DNA of 64,000 nt. Origin: Gemmatimonadota bacterium (lineage in GTDB: Bacteria > Gemmatimonadota > Gemmatimonadetes > Longimicrobiales > Gaopeijiaceae). Numbering within the stretch: the first letter of the stretch is position 1; each line of letters starts with the position of its first letter. Under the pieces are notes generated by a model. The model worked only from the letters and a program-made list of their open reading frames with translations, was not told the origin of the DNA and did no database searches. This document shows, one piece after another, positions 40,755 through 51,100 of the stretch. Made by a program: the position numbers and the translations under genes. The stretch covers positions 1 through 64,000 of the forward strand of contig JAWKQN010000008.1 in the NCBI GenBank assembly GCA_041390125.1, in the 5' to 3' direction.

Positions 40755-41699
40755 CTACGACACCGGCATCTCGATGGGCGGCAGCACGGCCTCGATACGG
40801 GGACGGTCGTCTTCCAACCACGGTGGCAACACCAGCGTCTCGCCGAGCCGTTCGGTGTCCTCGTCCACCCCGAAGCCGGGGCCGTCCGTGGCGATCTCGA
40901 AGATCGTCCCGCCAGGCTCCTGGAAGTAGACGGAACGGAACCAGAACCGGTCGATGACCGGCGTGGGCTGCAGGCCTTCGCGCAGCAGGGCCTGGCGCAC
41001 GGCCGCCTGGGCCGGGTCGTCCGGGACGCGCCAGGCCACGTGGTGGATGCTCCCCCGTCCGAGTCGCGCCGGAGGCGCGTCCGCGTCCTCGCGCACGTCG
41101 ATCAGGGTGCCGGACCCACCGTCGCCGGCCGCGAAGCGGACCCATCCGTCCTCGTGACCCACCTCGACCAGGCCCAGCACGTCCGTCAGCACCGCACGCG
41201 TCGGCGCGGCATCGCGCACGCGGACGCGCACGGCGTGCAGACCGCGCACCTGCTCGGCCGTGTCCACCGGGCCGCGGGCCCACGGAACGAAGTCCCGTGC
41301 GTCGTCACTCTCCACCAGGACGACCGGGAGCCCGTCCGGATCGGCGAAGGAGAGGGCACGTTCCCCGAAGCGATCCTCCTCTCCGAGGCCGCTCGCGCCC
41401 GCGCGCTCCAGACGCGCGCGCCAGGCACCGCGCGTGTCCGGCGGGATGGCCAGCGCCACCTCCGCGATCTCCGCCGAGCCGCGTCGGGGCGGAGCGATGT
41501 GGAGCCAGGGGAAGAACGTGAGGTCCGTGCCCGGCGTGCCCACACCATCCGCGTAGAAGAGATGGTAGGTGCCGGGATCGTCCTGATTGACGCTGCGCTT
41601 GACCAGGCGCATGCCCAGACGACCGACGTAGAAGTCGAGGTTGGGCTGCGGCCGTGAGGCCATGGCCGTGACGTGATGGATGCCGGTGACGGCGCTCAT
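40755..41699 (-). CDS. VOC-fold ring-cleaving dioxygenase (MhqO-like)
   Basis: The product is 314 residues with two glyoxalase/VOC modules (about 5-135 and 152-285). GIHHVTAMASRPQPNLDFYVGRLGMRLVKRSVNQDDPGTYHLFYAD is the standard opening of MhqO-like hydroquinone-type dioxygenases. Metal ligands are expected from His9, a His in SIHHVAWRVP and Glu in GGTIFEIATDGPGF. It would open hydroquinone or related rings with Fe(II). Its ATG overlaps the DUF3810 stop by 4 bases, making it the last gene of a three-gene operon. Confidence 0.92.
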   Translation of the reverse strand: MSAVTGIHHVTAMASRPQPNLDFYVGRLGMRLVKRSVNQDDPGTYHLFYADGVGTPGTDLTFFPWLHIAPPRRGSAEIAEVALAIPPDTRGAWRARLERAGASGLGEEDRFGERALSFADPDGLPVVLVESDDARDFVPWARGPVDTAEQVRGLHAVRVRVRDAAPTRAVLTDVLGLVEVGHEDGWVRFAAGDGGSGTLIDVREDADAPPARLGRGSIHHVAWRVPDDPAQAAVRQALLREGLQPTPVIDRFWFRSVYFQEPGGTIFEIATDGPGFGVDEDTERLGETLVLPPWLEDDRPRIEAVLPPIEMPVS

Positions 41700-42928
41700 G
41701 CGGAGCCTCCTCGGGTTCCGGGGCCAGGGGAGCCGGACGTGGAGTCTAGCAGGTCTGTCGAGGCAGCCTCCGCGGGTCCGGCCGGCGACGGCACCGCTTC
41801 GCCGGACCGTCGGGCCAGCTCGATGAGCAACCGCACGCTCAGCGCATAGCTCGCCACGCCGCCCGGCACCCCGTGCGCACGCAGATAGCGATCGTTGACC
41901 GCCGTGCCGACGCGGGTGCCCACGCCGCGGAACCGGTCCCAGAACGCGCCCAGGTCGGCGAGGTCGCGGCGGACGCCTGGAAGTCGTCCCGCCTCGAGCG
42001 CCCGCGCTGCCTCGCGATCGCTGCGCGCGAGCGCCGCCGTGAGCTGGCGGCTGGCGAAGACCGCGGCCGAGTAGCGCGCCAGGGGATCGGGCGCCAGCGC
42101 TGCCGCCACGAAGCCCAGGAAGCTCGCCTCCGCCTCGTTGGCCACACCTCGTTGATGGGCCTTCTCGTGCGCGATGCTGTGCGCGGCGCTGACCGCCGGC
42201 AGGTCACGGATCACGTTGGCCTCGGCCGTGAAGGGGAAGTAGATGCCGGCGATCCCCAGACGGGCCAGCACCCCGCTGCTCCATGGGCGCTTCGCACGAC
42301 CGTAGACGTCCGCGACGTGGGCATCCAGCGCGAGGCGGCCGGCCGCCTCCGCCCACCCGGCCGTGAGCGCTTCCTCGAGCGCATCCGGTCGGGCCGGCAT
42401 GGCCGTGGGACGCCCCGCATCCTCGGTGCCGTGCAGGCGCAGGTAGGCGGAGTCGGAGGCCGCGACGGCCGCGGCCGCGAGGCGCGCGAGCTCCTCCGCC
42501 TCCACCCCCGACCATTCCGGCCAGCCCGACCGCTCCAGGAAGGGCGCGCGCGCGTAGTTGAACCCCCACAGGACATAGAACAGCGTGGCCAGCACACCCG
42601 CGTGCAGCAGGACACGGCGGACGCCTGCCCCCAACGCCGCCCGGAAGGATCGCCGACGGCGAAGGACCTGGAGGCTCGCGTGCACCAGCAGCGTGACCAG
42701 CCCGACCAGGTAGATCGAGGCCAGCAGCTCGCCCACCGCGAAGGGCAGCACGCCGGTCAGCCGCGAGAGCGGGCGCGTCAGCAGAGGACCGAGCCCGTTG
42801 GCGTAGACCGCCTCGGTGAACCCCGGCCAGCGCGCCAGCCCCAGGGAGGCCGCATACGACAGGCCACCGAGGGCCGCCCAGACCAGCGCGGGGCGCCAGG
42901 CCCCGGCGCCCGCTTGCGAGCCCGTCAC
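41696..42928 (-). CDS. DUF3810 family membrane protein with HExxH
   Basis: The product is 410 residues from GTG 42928. Three N-terminal membrane segments (about 14-32, 58-80, 98-120) are followed by a soluble domain with SIAHEKAHQRGVANEAEASFLGFVAA, an HExxH zinc-type motif (AHEKAH) plus a downstream Glu, as in DUF3810. The family is probably a membrane-tethered metallopeptidase but no substrate is known. It lies 55 bases after the desulfurase-like gene. Confidence 0.85.
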   Translation of the reverse strand: MTGSQAGAGAWRPALVWAALGGLSYAASLGLARWPGFTEAVYANGLGPLLTRPLSRLTGVLPFAVGELLASIYLVGLVTLLVHASLQVLRRRRSFRAALGAGVRRVLLHAGVLATLFYVLWGFNYARAPFLERSGWPEWSGVEAEELARLAAAAVAASDSAYLRLHGTEDAGRPTAMPARPDALEEALTAGWAEAAGRLALDAHVADVYGRAKRPWSSGVLARLGIAGIYFPFTAEANVIRDLPAVSAAHSIAHEKAHQRGVANEAEASFLGFVAAALAPDPLARYSAAVFASRQLTAALARSDREAARALEAGRLPGVRRDLADLGAFWDRFRGVGTRVGTAVNDRYLRAHGVPGGVASYALSVRLLIELARRSGEAVPSPAGPAEAASTDLLDSTSGSPGPGTRGGSA

Positions 42929-42983
42929 CCCCGCGGGTCTCCCATGGCACCGCTCTCCGGCCTGGCGCGCGCGCGCTGCACGC

Positions 42984-44690
42984 TCACGCCGGGGACGCCT
43001 GCGCCGCCTCCTCGGGCAGCGGGAACCAACGCAGCGCCTCGAAGTCGGCCGTGCGCTCTCCCCGCACGCGACCGGGCCCGGATCCGGGCTCGGCCGCCGC
43101 CAGCAGCCGCCGCGCGTCGTCCAGGTACCCGGGCAGGCGATCCTCCGTCTCGATGCGGCGGTGCTGCGGGTAGAGGAAGCCCTCCGCGGTGAGGCGCAGG
43201 TCGTGCAGGCTGAGGGGAGGCTCGACCACGCCTCCGGCATGCCGCCACAGGCCCGTCGCGATCTCGAAATCGTAGTGGTCCAGCAGGCGCCATCCGTCGC
43301 GCGCGACCAGGTCCACCGCGTCCAGCAGGAACGCGAAGGTCTCCTCCGAGACGAAGTAGTTGAAGTTCACGCGCACCCAACCGGGCTTGATGCCCTCACA
43401 GCCCCGGCCGATCTCGCGCTCGAACTCGTGCGAGGTGTCCAGATCGATGCCGAGCAACCGATGCCCGTACGGACCGGCGCAGGAGCAGCCACCGCGCGAC
43501 TGGATGCCGAAGAGGTCGTTGAGGAGCGCCACGACATAGTTGTGGTGCAGATAGCGCTCACCGCACCGGATCACGAAGGACACGATCGAGAGCCGCTCGG
43601 CCTCGCAGCTGCCCAGGATCTGGATGGCCGGATTGGCCCTCCAGCGCCCGATCGCGCGGCGGATGAAGGACTCCTCGCGCTCGCGGATCGTGTCCACGCC
43701 GACCGTCTCCTTGACCAGGAAGACCAGGCCGGCCCGGATCGAGCCCACGATATCGGGAGTGCCGCCTTCCTCGCGATGCTCGCCGTCGGCGAGGTAGCGG
43801 TGCTCCTGCGGATTCACGTACCAGACGGTCCCTCCGCCGGGAACCACCGGTACGGTGTTGGTGAGCAGCGCCTTGCGCACGATCAGGATGCCGGGGGTGC
43901 CCGGCCCTCCGATCAGCTTGTGGGGCGACAGGAAGATCGCGTCCTTGAAGGCGAGGTGCCCGTCCTCCCGCTCGGGCTGCGGTCCCATGTCGACCCGAAC
44001 GTAGGGCGCGGCCGCCGCGAAATCCCAGAAGGAGAGGGCGCCGTGACGGTGCAGCAGCGTGGCCACGGCGAAGGTGTTGGACACGATGCCCGTCACGTTG
44101 GACGCCGCGGAGAAGCTGCCGATCTTCAGCGGTCGGTCGGCGTAGCGCTCGAGCTGCTCCTCCAGGTGCACCAGGTCGATGCCGCCCTGCAGGTCCTCGT
44201 GGATCTCCACGACGTCGGCGATCGACTCCCGCCAGGGCAGCTCGTTGGAGTGGTGTTCGTACGGCCCGATGAACACGACCGGTCGTTCTTCCGCCGGGAT
44301 GCGTTCGGACAGGCCGTAGCGGCGGTCCAGGTCGTGGGGGATGCGCAGGTTCAGGATGCCGATCAGGCGGTCGACGGCGCCCGTGCTGCCCGTGCCGCAG
44401 AAGATCACCGCGTGCTCGTCGGTGGCGCCGAGACAACGCCGCACGATGGCGCGCGCGTCCTCGCGGAAGCGCGTGGTCTGGAGCCCGGTGCCCGAGCTCT
44501 CCGTGTGCGTGTTGGCGTACAGCGGCAGGACCGCGTCGCGGATCAGATCCTCCACGAAGCTCAAGGAGCGTCCCGAGGCGGTGTAGTCGGCGTAGGTCAC
44601 GCGCCGCGGCCCGAAGGGACCGAGCACGGCCTCGTCGCACCCGATGACGGAGCGGCGGAGCAGATCCAGGATGTCGTGGGCGTCGCCCAT
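42984..44690 (-). CDS. Class V aminotransferase, cysteine desulfurase-like
   Basis: The product is 568 residues, longer than SufS/IscS (about 400) because of a C-terminal extension of about 120 residues. PLP Lys is in AIFLSPHKLIGGPGTPG; TGSTGAVDRLIGIL and GPYEHHSNELPWRESIADVVEI are substrate-pocket regions; SRGGCSCAGPYGHRLLGI gives a Cys at the desulfurase active-loop position. It may remove sulfur from cysteine or a related amino acid; members with this GGCSCAGPYGH loop are uncharacterised. It heads the operon with DUF3810 and the VOC enzyme. Confidence 0.88.
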   Translation of the reverse strand: MGDAHDILDLLRRSVIGCDEAVLGPFGPRRVTYADYTASGRSLSFVEDLIRDAVLPLYANTHTESSGTGLQTTRFREDARAIVRRCLGATDEHAVIFCGTGSTGAVDRLIGILNLRIPHDLDRRYGLSERIPAEERPVVFIGPYEHHSNELPWRESIADVVEIHEDLQGGIDLVHLEEQLERYADRPLKIGSFSAASNVTGIVSNTFAVATLLHRHGALSFWDFAAAAPYVRVDMGPQPEREDGHLAFKDAIFLSPHKLIGGPGTPGILIVRKALLTNTVPVVPGGGTVWYVNPQEHRYLADGEHREEGGTPDIVGSIRAGLVFLVKETVGVDTIREREESFIRRAIGRWRANPAIQILGSCEAERLSIVSFVIRCGERYLHHNYVVALLNDLFGIQSRGGCSCAGPYGHRLLGIDLDTSHEFEREIGRGCEGIKPGWVRVNFNYFVSEETFAFLLDAVDLVARDGWRLLDHYDFEIATGLWRHAGGVVEPPLSLHDLRLTAEGFLYPQHRRIETEDRLPGYLDDARRLLAAAEPGSGPGRVRGERTADFEALRWFPLPEEAAQASPA

Positions 44691-44752
44691 GGTGTCCCTG
44701 TGCGGCTACGGGAGAGGGTCGGGCACCCCGCGCTCGGGATGGCTGCCCTCCC

Positions 44753-44758
44753 ATCATA
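44753..44758 (-). promoter_or_regulatory. Candidate -10 box of the desulfurase-like operon
   Basis: TATGAT on the minus strand, close to the classical consensus, sits 63 bases before the ATG at 44690. No convincing -35 lies 16-18 bases further up. Confidence 0.4.
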
Positions 44759-44883
44759 GGCAGGCGCGGCCGGTGGGGGCAGTCCGTCGAAGGTCGGGGC
44801 GGATCCGCCGCGCCTCGGGGCGGTGGAGGGAAGGGTGGGCCTCCGCCGCGTGGGATGACCCGCCCGGAGGTCGTGACGCCGCC

Positions 44884-45681
44884 CTACTCCACCACCTCGA
44901 CGGGGTCCCCGACCCGCACGGTTCCCAGGCGGCGGGGAATGGCGTTCTGGCCGAACAGCACGCCGCGGTCGGAGCGGCGGAACGTCGCGAGCGTGCGCAG
45001 GGGCTCTCCGTCCGGGTGGACCTCCCCGGTCTCGGGATCCACCGTGGTGAGCACGCAGCGTGCGCACGGTTTGACCAGGGCCAGCTCCGTCTCCCCCACG
45101 CGGATGTGGCGCCAACCGTCCTCGGCGAAGGCCGTGGCGCCGTCCACGACCAGGTTCGGACGGAAGCGCGTCATGGCCAGCGGCTCCGGCAGGCGCGCGT
45201 TGAGCGCCTCCAGCGAGGCCGTGGTGGTGACCAGCACGGGGAAGCCGTCGGCGAACCCCACGGTGTCCGATGGACGCGCGTAGGTCGGATCCACGGTCCG
45301 AGGGGCCTCGGGATCGAGCCGCACCAGACGGCACGGGAAGCCGAGCGTGTCGCTGAGCCAGCGATCCGCCTCCCCGCCGGCGGCCCGCGCACGGACGTCG
45401 TCTCCCCAGATGCGGACCGGCACGGCCTCCGCGTCGGCCGACGGCGGCGGGACGTGCAGCACCGTTCCTCCCGGCGTCGACAGCTCCAGATCCTCCCCCT
45501 CCACCCGCGCCGCCACCTGCGTCAGCCGCGGGTGCTCGCGGCCGGTGAGGAACGCCCCATCGGGTCGGACGACCATCCACGTGCGGTCCCCGGCGAAGCC
45601 GCGCTCCGTGAGCGCAGCCCGGTCCAGCGCGACACGGCGGCCGGACTTCAGCGGATGGAGGTAGAGCGCCGACACGTGCAT
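44884..45681 (-). CDS. MOSC domain protein (YcbX-like)
   Basis: The product is 265 residues: an N-terminal beta-barrel domain (VSALYLHPLKSGRRVALDRAALTERGFAGDRTWMVV) and a MOSC domain with the conserved LVKPCARCVLTTVDPETGEVHPDGEPLRTL and VLFGQNAIPRRLGTVRVGDPVEVVE. The Cys in KPCARC is the molybdenum-ligand position. Such proteins take part in reduction of N-hydroxylated compounds with a Moco partner. No ferredoxin domain is fused, unlike some YcbX proteins. It stands alone between the PBP and the desulfurase-like operon. Confidence 0.92.
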   Translation of the reverse strand: MHVSALYLHPLKSGRRVALDRAALTERGFAGDRTWMVVRPDGAFLTGREHPRLTQVAARVEGEDLELSTPGGTVLHVPPPSADAEAVPVRIWGDDVRARAAGGEADRWLSDTLGFPCRLVRLDPEAPRTVDPTYARPSDTVGFADGFPVLVTTTASLEALNARLPEPLAMTRFRPNLVVDGATAFAEDGWRHIRVGETELALVKPCARCVLTTVDPETGEVHPDGEPLRTLATFRRSDRGVLFGQNAIPRRLGTVRVGDPVEVVE

Positions 45682-45829
45682 CGCGGCTGCGGATCCTCGA
45701 GACGGGAAGAAGGGCCGTGTCCGGTCGGCCGCTCCAACCCCGGAGCGCCGACAGGGTGCCGGAGACCACCGGACCACCAGGGAGCCCGGGACGGCTGCGC
45801 AGTCCAGGACGCGGCGCCGGTCCGCGCGC

Positions 45830-48115
45830 TCATCCCGTGGGCGGGCTCGACGGCTCCGGCGCCTGGGGGCACGCCCCCAGCCGTTCCCAGTGCTCCGCCA
45901 GGAAGCGCGCGAGCCTCTCCTCGGCGAACTCGATCTGGTACCCGGGCAGCGGCCCGCGCCGCCCGCCCTCCCGGAAGCGCAGGTAGAGCGCACCGGCCAC
46001 CCCGCAGCGCAAGGCGCCCGCGCGCTCCGGGTCCGCTTCCCCGACGCTGAACAGCAACGCCTTGAGATAGAGGCCGTGACCGGAGCGTTCCTCGTCCTCC
46101 GCCAGGGTCCCGGTCTTCGCGTAGAGCGTGCCGGGCACACCGGCGCGCCGGAAGCGCTCCGCCAGGCCGGAGGCCGTGCCGTCCACCGCGACCGCCGCCA
46201 GCCCGCCCATGAGCGCAGGATACCAGCGCTGCCCGGAGAGACCCAACGGCTCGGGAGCGACCTCCCCCAGCGCCAACGAGACCCGCACGCGCCGGTCGCT
46301 CGTGATCCGCGCGAAGCCTTCGGTGAGGTCGAACAAGGTCCAGCGGTTCTCCCACGCCCCGAATGCGTAGCGGTACAGCAGCCCCAGGTCCGTCTCCTCC
46401 GCCTCGGCCGATCCGAGCAGCACGGGCCGGGAGGCGTCGGGACGCACCGCGGGCGGGACGCGCACCGGCGCACCATCGCTGAAGCGCAGACCTTCCCAGA
46501 CACGGACGCTGCGCCCCTGACGATCCACGATGACGGGATCGGTGGAGACGTCGAAGAGCGCGGTCATCCCTTCGCTGAGCGGGCTCCGGATCAGGGTCTC
46601 CCGGGCCACGGTGCGTCCCACCGGCGCCCGCGTCGGCGCGCCGGTGCGCGCGAAGGCGACATCGGACGGCGTGAGGCCGGCCACGAGCAGGGTCGCTGCG
46701 TATTCGTTGTTGGAGCACCGCAGGAAGTAGCGCAGGTCCACGCGGCCCGTGGCCGGCGGCGCGCAGTTGAGGTCGCTCCGGAACGCGCGTGACGCGGAGA
46801 CCGCGGGGGCACCCCGCACCTGTGTGATGCGGCCCGCGCGCGCGGGGATGGCGAGCGATCCCAGGTCGCCCCGTTGGGACAGGATGGCGGCGGCGAGCAG
46901 CGGCTTGACCGCCGAGCCGGGCACCACGCGCTCCAGCAGACGGCTCCGTCCTGGCTCGGAGCGCTCGCCCGCCTCCGCCAGCGCCACGACCGCGCCGTCG
47001 GGGATCCGGCTGAGCACCAACGCACCGAACTCCGGCTCCGTGCCCAGGCCGGACAGGAAGGTCTCGAGCTCGGTGGTGAGCGCGCGGGTGAGCTCCGCAT
47101 CCACCGACACCACCAGGTCCGCGTCGGTCGCCGCCGTGCGCTCGGGGTCGAGGGGGCGCACGCCGACACCCGCCACCAGGTCGAGCGGAGGGCCCTCGAC
47201 TCCACGCCGCCGCACCCGGCCGTCGATCCATTGCTGCCCCGACAGGACGCCCTCGCTCAGCGTCGTGAAGACGGTCGGCGCCAGCGGCTCGATCGCGACC
47301 ACCGCGCCGGGCGCGAGGCGCACCGAGTCCCCGGGCTCGATCCGTTGCCCGTCCACGGACAGACCGGTCCAGCCCGCCCGCACGGTGGGGACGCCGGCGG
47401 CGCCGATCACGTCCCGGAAGACCGCTTGCGCGGTGCGCGCCTCGGACAGGCAGTGCACGCGCGCATCCGGAGGGGCCACGTCGAACGTGCAGGCGCGACC
47501 GCGGCGCGCGCCCTCGGGACGGAAACGGGCCGAGCGATCCAGCGGGACACCCAGTCGGGGCGAGACGAGCGCCCAGGGCGTGCGCGCGTCCACGGTCCGC
47601 ACGTCACCCGTCCAGGTATCCTGCCGGGGCGACTGGACGCGTCGGCTCCAGGCCGCGGCGGTGCGCGTCACCTCGAGGCCGCCGTCTCCGTCCGGACGGG
47701 AGCGGAAGATGGACGGGTTGTAGGCCCGCAGCGCCGCAGGCAGCGAGGCCTCGTCCGCCGCCAGCTCGATCCAGTCGCGCTGGAACGCGTTGTAGCGCTG
47801 CACCTCGGTGTGCAGGAAGCCGCCCAGGCGCAGGCTGGGCGGCGTGGCGGGCCCCTCCTCCACCACGAGCGTATCGTAGCGCACGCGGCGTCCGTGCAGC
47901 ACGGTGTCGGCCGCCACGACGCGCAGCGCGGGCGTGCCTTCCAGCGCGATCAGCTCGTCCACCGCCCGGAGCAGCGTCGCATACTCCAGCGATTCCAGCG
48001 CGGGCGCCCGCACCGACTGGCGTACGACGCCCACGCCCACGCCCACGAGCGCCGCTCCGGTAGCGCCGAGGAGCCCGAGCACCCACAGCGCGAGGACCGT
48101 CCCGCGCGCCCTCAC
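45830..48115 (-). CDS. Penicillin-binding transpeptidase paired with a giant SEDS protein
   Basis: The product is 761 residues from GTG 48115. A membrane anchor (about 5-30) precedes a non-catalytic region (about 35-330) without a recognisable PBP dimerisation domain; WTGLSVDGQRIEPGDSVRLAPG may be FHA-like. The transpeptidase domain has all three boxes: S-x-x-K with Ser401 and Lys404 in PGSAVKP, S-x-N as SNN at 468-470, and K-T-G at 667-669. It should cross-link peptidoglycan in the periplasm. Its GTG overlaps the SEDS gene stop by 4 bases, so the two are made together, as FtsW/FtsI or RodA/PBP2 act together. Confidence 0.88.
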   Translation of the reverse strand: MRARGTVLALWVLGLLGATGAALVGVGVGVVRQSVRAPALESLEYATLLRAVDELIALEGTPALRVVAADTVLHGRRVRYDTLVVEEGPATPPSLRLGGFLHTEVQRYNAFQRDWIELAADEASLPAALRAYNPSIFRSRPDGDGGLEVTRTAAAWSRRVQSPRQDTWTGDVRTVDARTPWALVSPRLGVPLDRSARFRPEGARRGRACTFDVAPPDARVHCLSEARTAQAVFRDVIGAAGVPTVRAGWTGLSVDGQRIEPGDSVRLAPGAVVAIEPLAPTVFTTLSEGVLSGQQWIDGRVRRRGVEGPPLDLVAGVGVRPLDPERTAATDADLVVSVDAELTRALTTELETFLSGLGTEPEFGALVLSRIPDGAVVALAEAGERSEPGRSRLLERVVPGSAVKPLLAAAILSQRGDLGSLAIPARAGRITQVRGAPAVSASRAFRSDLNCAPPATGRVDLRYFLRCSNNEYAATLLVAGLTPSDVAFARTGAPTRAPVGRTVARETLIRSPLSEGMTALFDVSTDPVIVDRQGRSVRVWEGLRFSDGAPVRVPPAVRPDASRPVLLGSAEAEETDLGLLYRYAFGAWENRWTLFDLTEGFARITSDRRVRVSLALGEVAPEPLGLSGQRWYPALMGGLAAVAVDGTASGLAERFRRAGVPGTLYAKTGTLAEDEERSGHGLYLKALLFSVGEADPERAGALRCGVAGALYLRFREGGRRGPLPGYQIEFAEERLARFLAEHWERLGACPQAPEPSSPPTG

Positions 48116-51100
48116 GGCCGCGCCTCCCCACCCGTGGGCGGCGCGAGGGTGGGACCGAGGCCGGCCAGGACGATGAAGGCACCGGTGCCGATCCCGCTCA
48201 CGAGCATGACGTCCGCCCAGGAATTGAGCCCCAGGAAGGGCATGTTCTGACCCGTCAGGGGCACCAGACCGAGATTGGAGGCCCCCACGTAGGCGGCCGG
48301 AAGTGCCAGCCAGAGCACGGAGCCCACGGTCAACGCGAGGACCGCCAGACCTTCCGGGGTGTCGGCCACGCCAGCGCGGACGGACCACAGCCAACGCGCC
48401 ACCACCAGCAGCAGGGCCAGGTAGGCGAAGAGCACGGACAGCCCGCCGAGCGCGCCGTGCTCGGAGAGGACGTAGACGGAGAAGGCGTTCTCGGCGTACG
48501 AGACGACGATCGGCACACCGCGCCCGAGCGACGTGGTGCCCGCCAGCCCGGACCCGGTCCAGCCGGCGCTCGCGTAGGCCCGCCCGCCCCACACCTGCTC
48601 CAGGGAGGGCGCAGCCGCGAACAACGCCTCGGAGGGGCCGGCCCACGCCAGCGCCTCCTCCACCAGCGCGGGATCCGTGGCCGCGAGCCCGCGGACGGTG
48701 GCGCGCGTCACCGGCACGGTGAGGCCGGTCGCCCGCAGGCCGTCGACGAAGCCGTTGCCGAGGGTGGCGAAGGCGTCCGAGAAGCCGGCCACGTCGGTGG
48801 CGGAGCGCAGGTCCGTGCGCGACGGCCGCAATACGGACGCCGCGGCCAGCAGCACCACGAGCAGGAGGACGGCCGAGCCCGCCGCGAGCGGGACCGGCAG
48901 TCGATCGATGCGGGTGGCGAGCAGCACCGTCGTCATCATGGGCAGGAAGAACACCAGCCCCAGCCCGAAGTCGAACAGCATGAACACCAGCAGCACGCCG
49001 GCCGGGATGGTCAGGAGCGCGAGCGCGCCGAACGGAGAGCCGCCTTCGTCCAGCACGCGGCGGCAGGCGAGCCCGGCGCGCACCGCGAGCAGGAACAGCA
49101 TGAACACCAGCGCGAAGCGCGCGAAGGGCGGGATCTCCTGGAAGCCCAGGAACGTGAGGACCCCGAGCACCGCCAGCACGCCCACCCATCCCACACCGGA
49201 GAGCGTGGAGCGGCCCAGCTCGAGGAGGGCCCCGTGGGCCGTGACCAGGCGCGCGGGCGCACCGCCGCGGCCGCGGCCCGACCAGAGCGCCAGCACGAGC
49301 AGCAGGGCCGCCGTGGTGACCAGCACCGGGACGCCCACGCCCCCCGCGAACCACAGCCCGGTCAGCAGCGCCAGGGCCAGCAGCGCGTAGAGCACGCCGG
49401 CCGCGCGCGGACGGGCCGCGGGACCCCAGCGCCGCTCCAGCACCATGGAGAGCGAGAACGCGAACAACAACACGAGCACCGGCCCCAGCGCCACGATCGG
49501 TGCCTGCATCGTCACCGCCAGCCCCACCGCGGCCGCGGCGGCCACACCGAAGGTGCGCAACGGGCGAGGGCTGTCGGCATCGGCGGTGAGCACGTCGAGG
49601 GGGCGCAGCGGACCCCGTCCGGCCCGGCGTCCGAACAGCCCCAACGTGAGCCAGGCCAGGATGGCCACCGCGGCCACGAGCAGCCCCAGTCCCGCCTCGG
49701 GGCGCTGCCACACGAGCGCGGCGCCCGTCCCCACGAAGACCACGAGCGCCAGACGCGACAGCACCGTACGGCGCGGCTCGCCGTTGGGCGTGGTCGCGCG
49801 CGACGGTGGCAGCGCCGCGGCCTCGACCACGCGACCCGGCAGGAGCCGGCGCGCGAGAGGACGCTCCATCCAGCGAACGAGTCGCCAGACCGCGGGCGTC
49901 CAGGAGCCCCAGCGGGCCAGCAGCACGAGCAACGTCGCGAAGGTGAGCCAGAGCCCCACGGCGGTGGCCGCCGCCCGGTCGTAGAACGGCGTGGCATACG
50001 CCACGCGCAGGCCGAGCGAGAGCCGGATGCCCAGGAAGACGAGGAACAGGTTGAGCAGCGACCAGGCCGCCGTGGGCGTGGGCGCGTCCGTCCGGAGCTG
50101 TTCGGCCAGGGCGGGATTGCCGAGCACCGTGAGCAGTGCGGCCACGAACAGCACGTACAGGCCGAGCACCGTGAGCAGCACCGCGCTCTGCCGGGCGCTG
50201 GCCGCCCGATGCACCTCGAACAGCCAGCCCGCGGCGGGCGCGTCGGCGCTGCGGGCACGGGCCGGGACGGGCTCCAGGGTGCCGTAGGGGAACGCGCGGA
50301 CCGCATCCGCTCCGACCAGGCGCACCTCCTCCGTGTCGCTCTCCAGGCGCGCCGTCAGCTCGTAGCGCGTGGTGTCCAGCCCGAAGCCGGAGAGGTCGAA
50401 GTGCGGTTGCGGAGGGGGCAGCGCGCCCGTCGCCAGGATCCCGCAGCGGTCCGCGTCCGCGCCGCACGCCTCTGCGGAGGGCAACGCCCAACCCGTCGGC
50501 CGCGGACCCTCCACGAAGCGCACGGCCAGCGGTGCGGCCAGACGCGAAAGGCCGGCGACGCGGTCGAGGCTGAACGCCCACGTGCGACCGCGCGACGTCA
50601 CCTGCACCGTGTCGCCCCGTGCGACGCGCAGGCCGTCGGGCCCGAGGTCGGGATCGCGGCGCGACACGATGCGGAACACGGGTCGCTGCAGCAGGAGGCG
50701 CCCCATCCGCCGCTCGGAGCGCACCATGGTGAGCACCAGGTCGTCCCCGGCGCGGCGATCGGGCAGCGTGTCCCAGGCCAGCTCGGAGATGCGCAGCCCC
50801 TCGCGCAGCCGGCGCGCGAGCAGGCGGTCCAGGAGCGGATCGTCGCGGGCCAGCGGCGCGGAACGACCCGACCAGGTGAGGGTGCCGCGCACCCCTCCGG
50901 GCTCCAGGCCGATCTCCGAGGGCGCGCCGTCGATCGAGAGACGCAAGGGCGCGCCGGCCGTCAGGGTGTGCCCCAGCGCCGAACGCCATCCGCGCCAGGG
51001 CAGCCGCGCTCCGGCGGCCCGCACGCGGATCATCTCGACCCCGGTCGCCTCGTCGAGCGCGAAGGTGGAATCACTGGTCGGGCGGACCGCCAGGCTCCAC

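Noticed and set aside
48116..50989. Extension of the PBP frame by about 950 codons
   Set aside because: This is an out-of-frame shadow of the SEDS gene; the GTG at 48115 overlaps the SEDS stop and leads directly into the membrane anchor.
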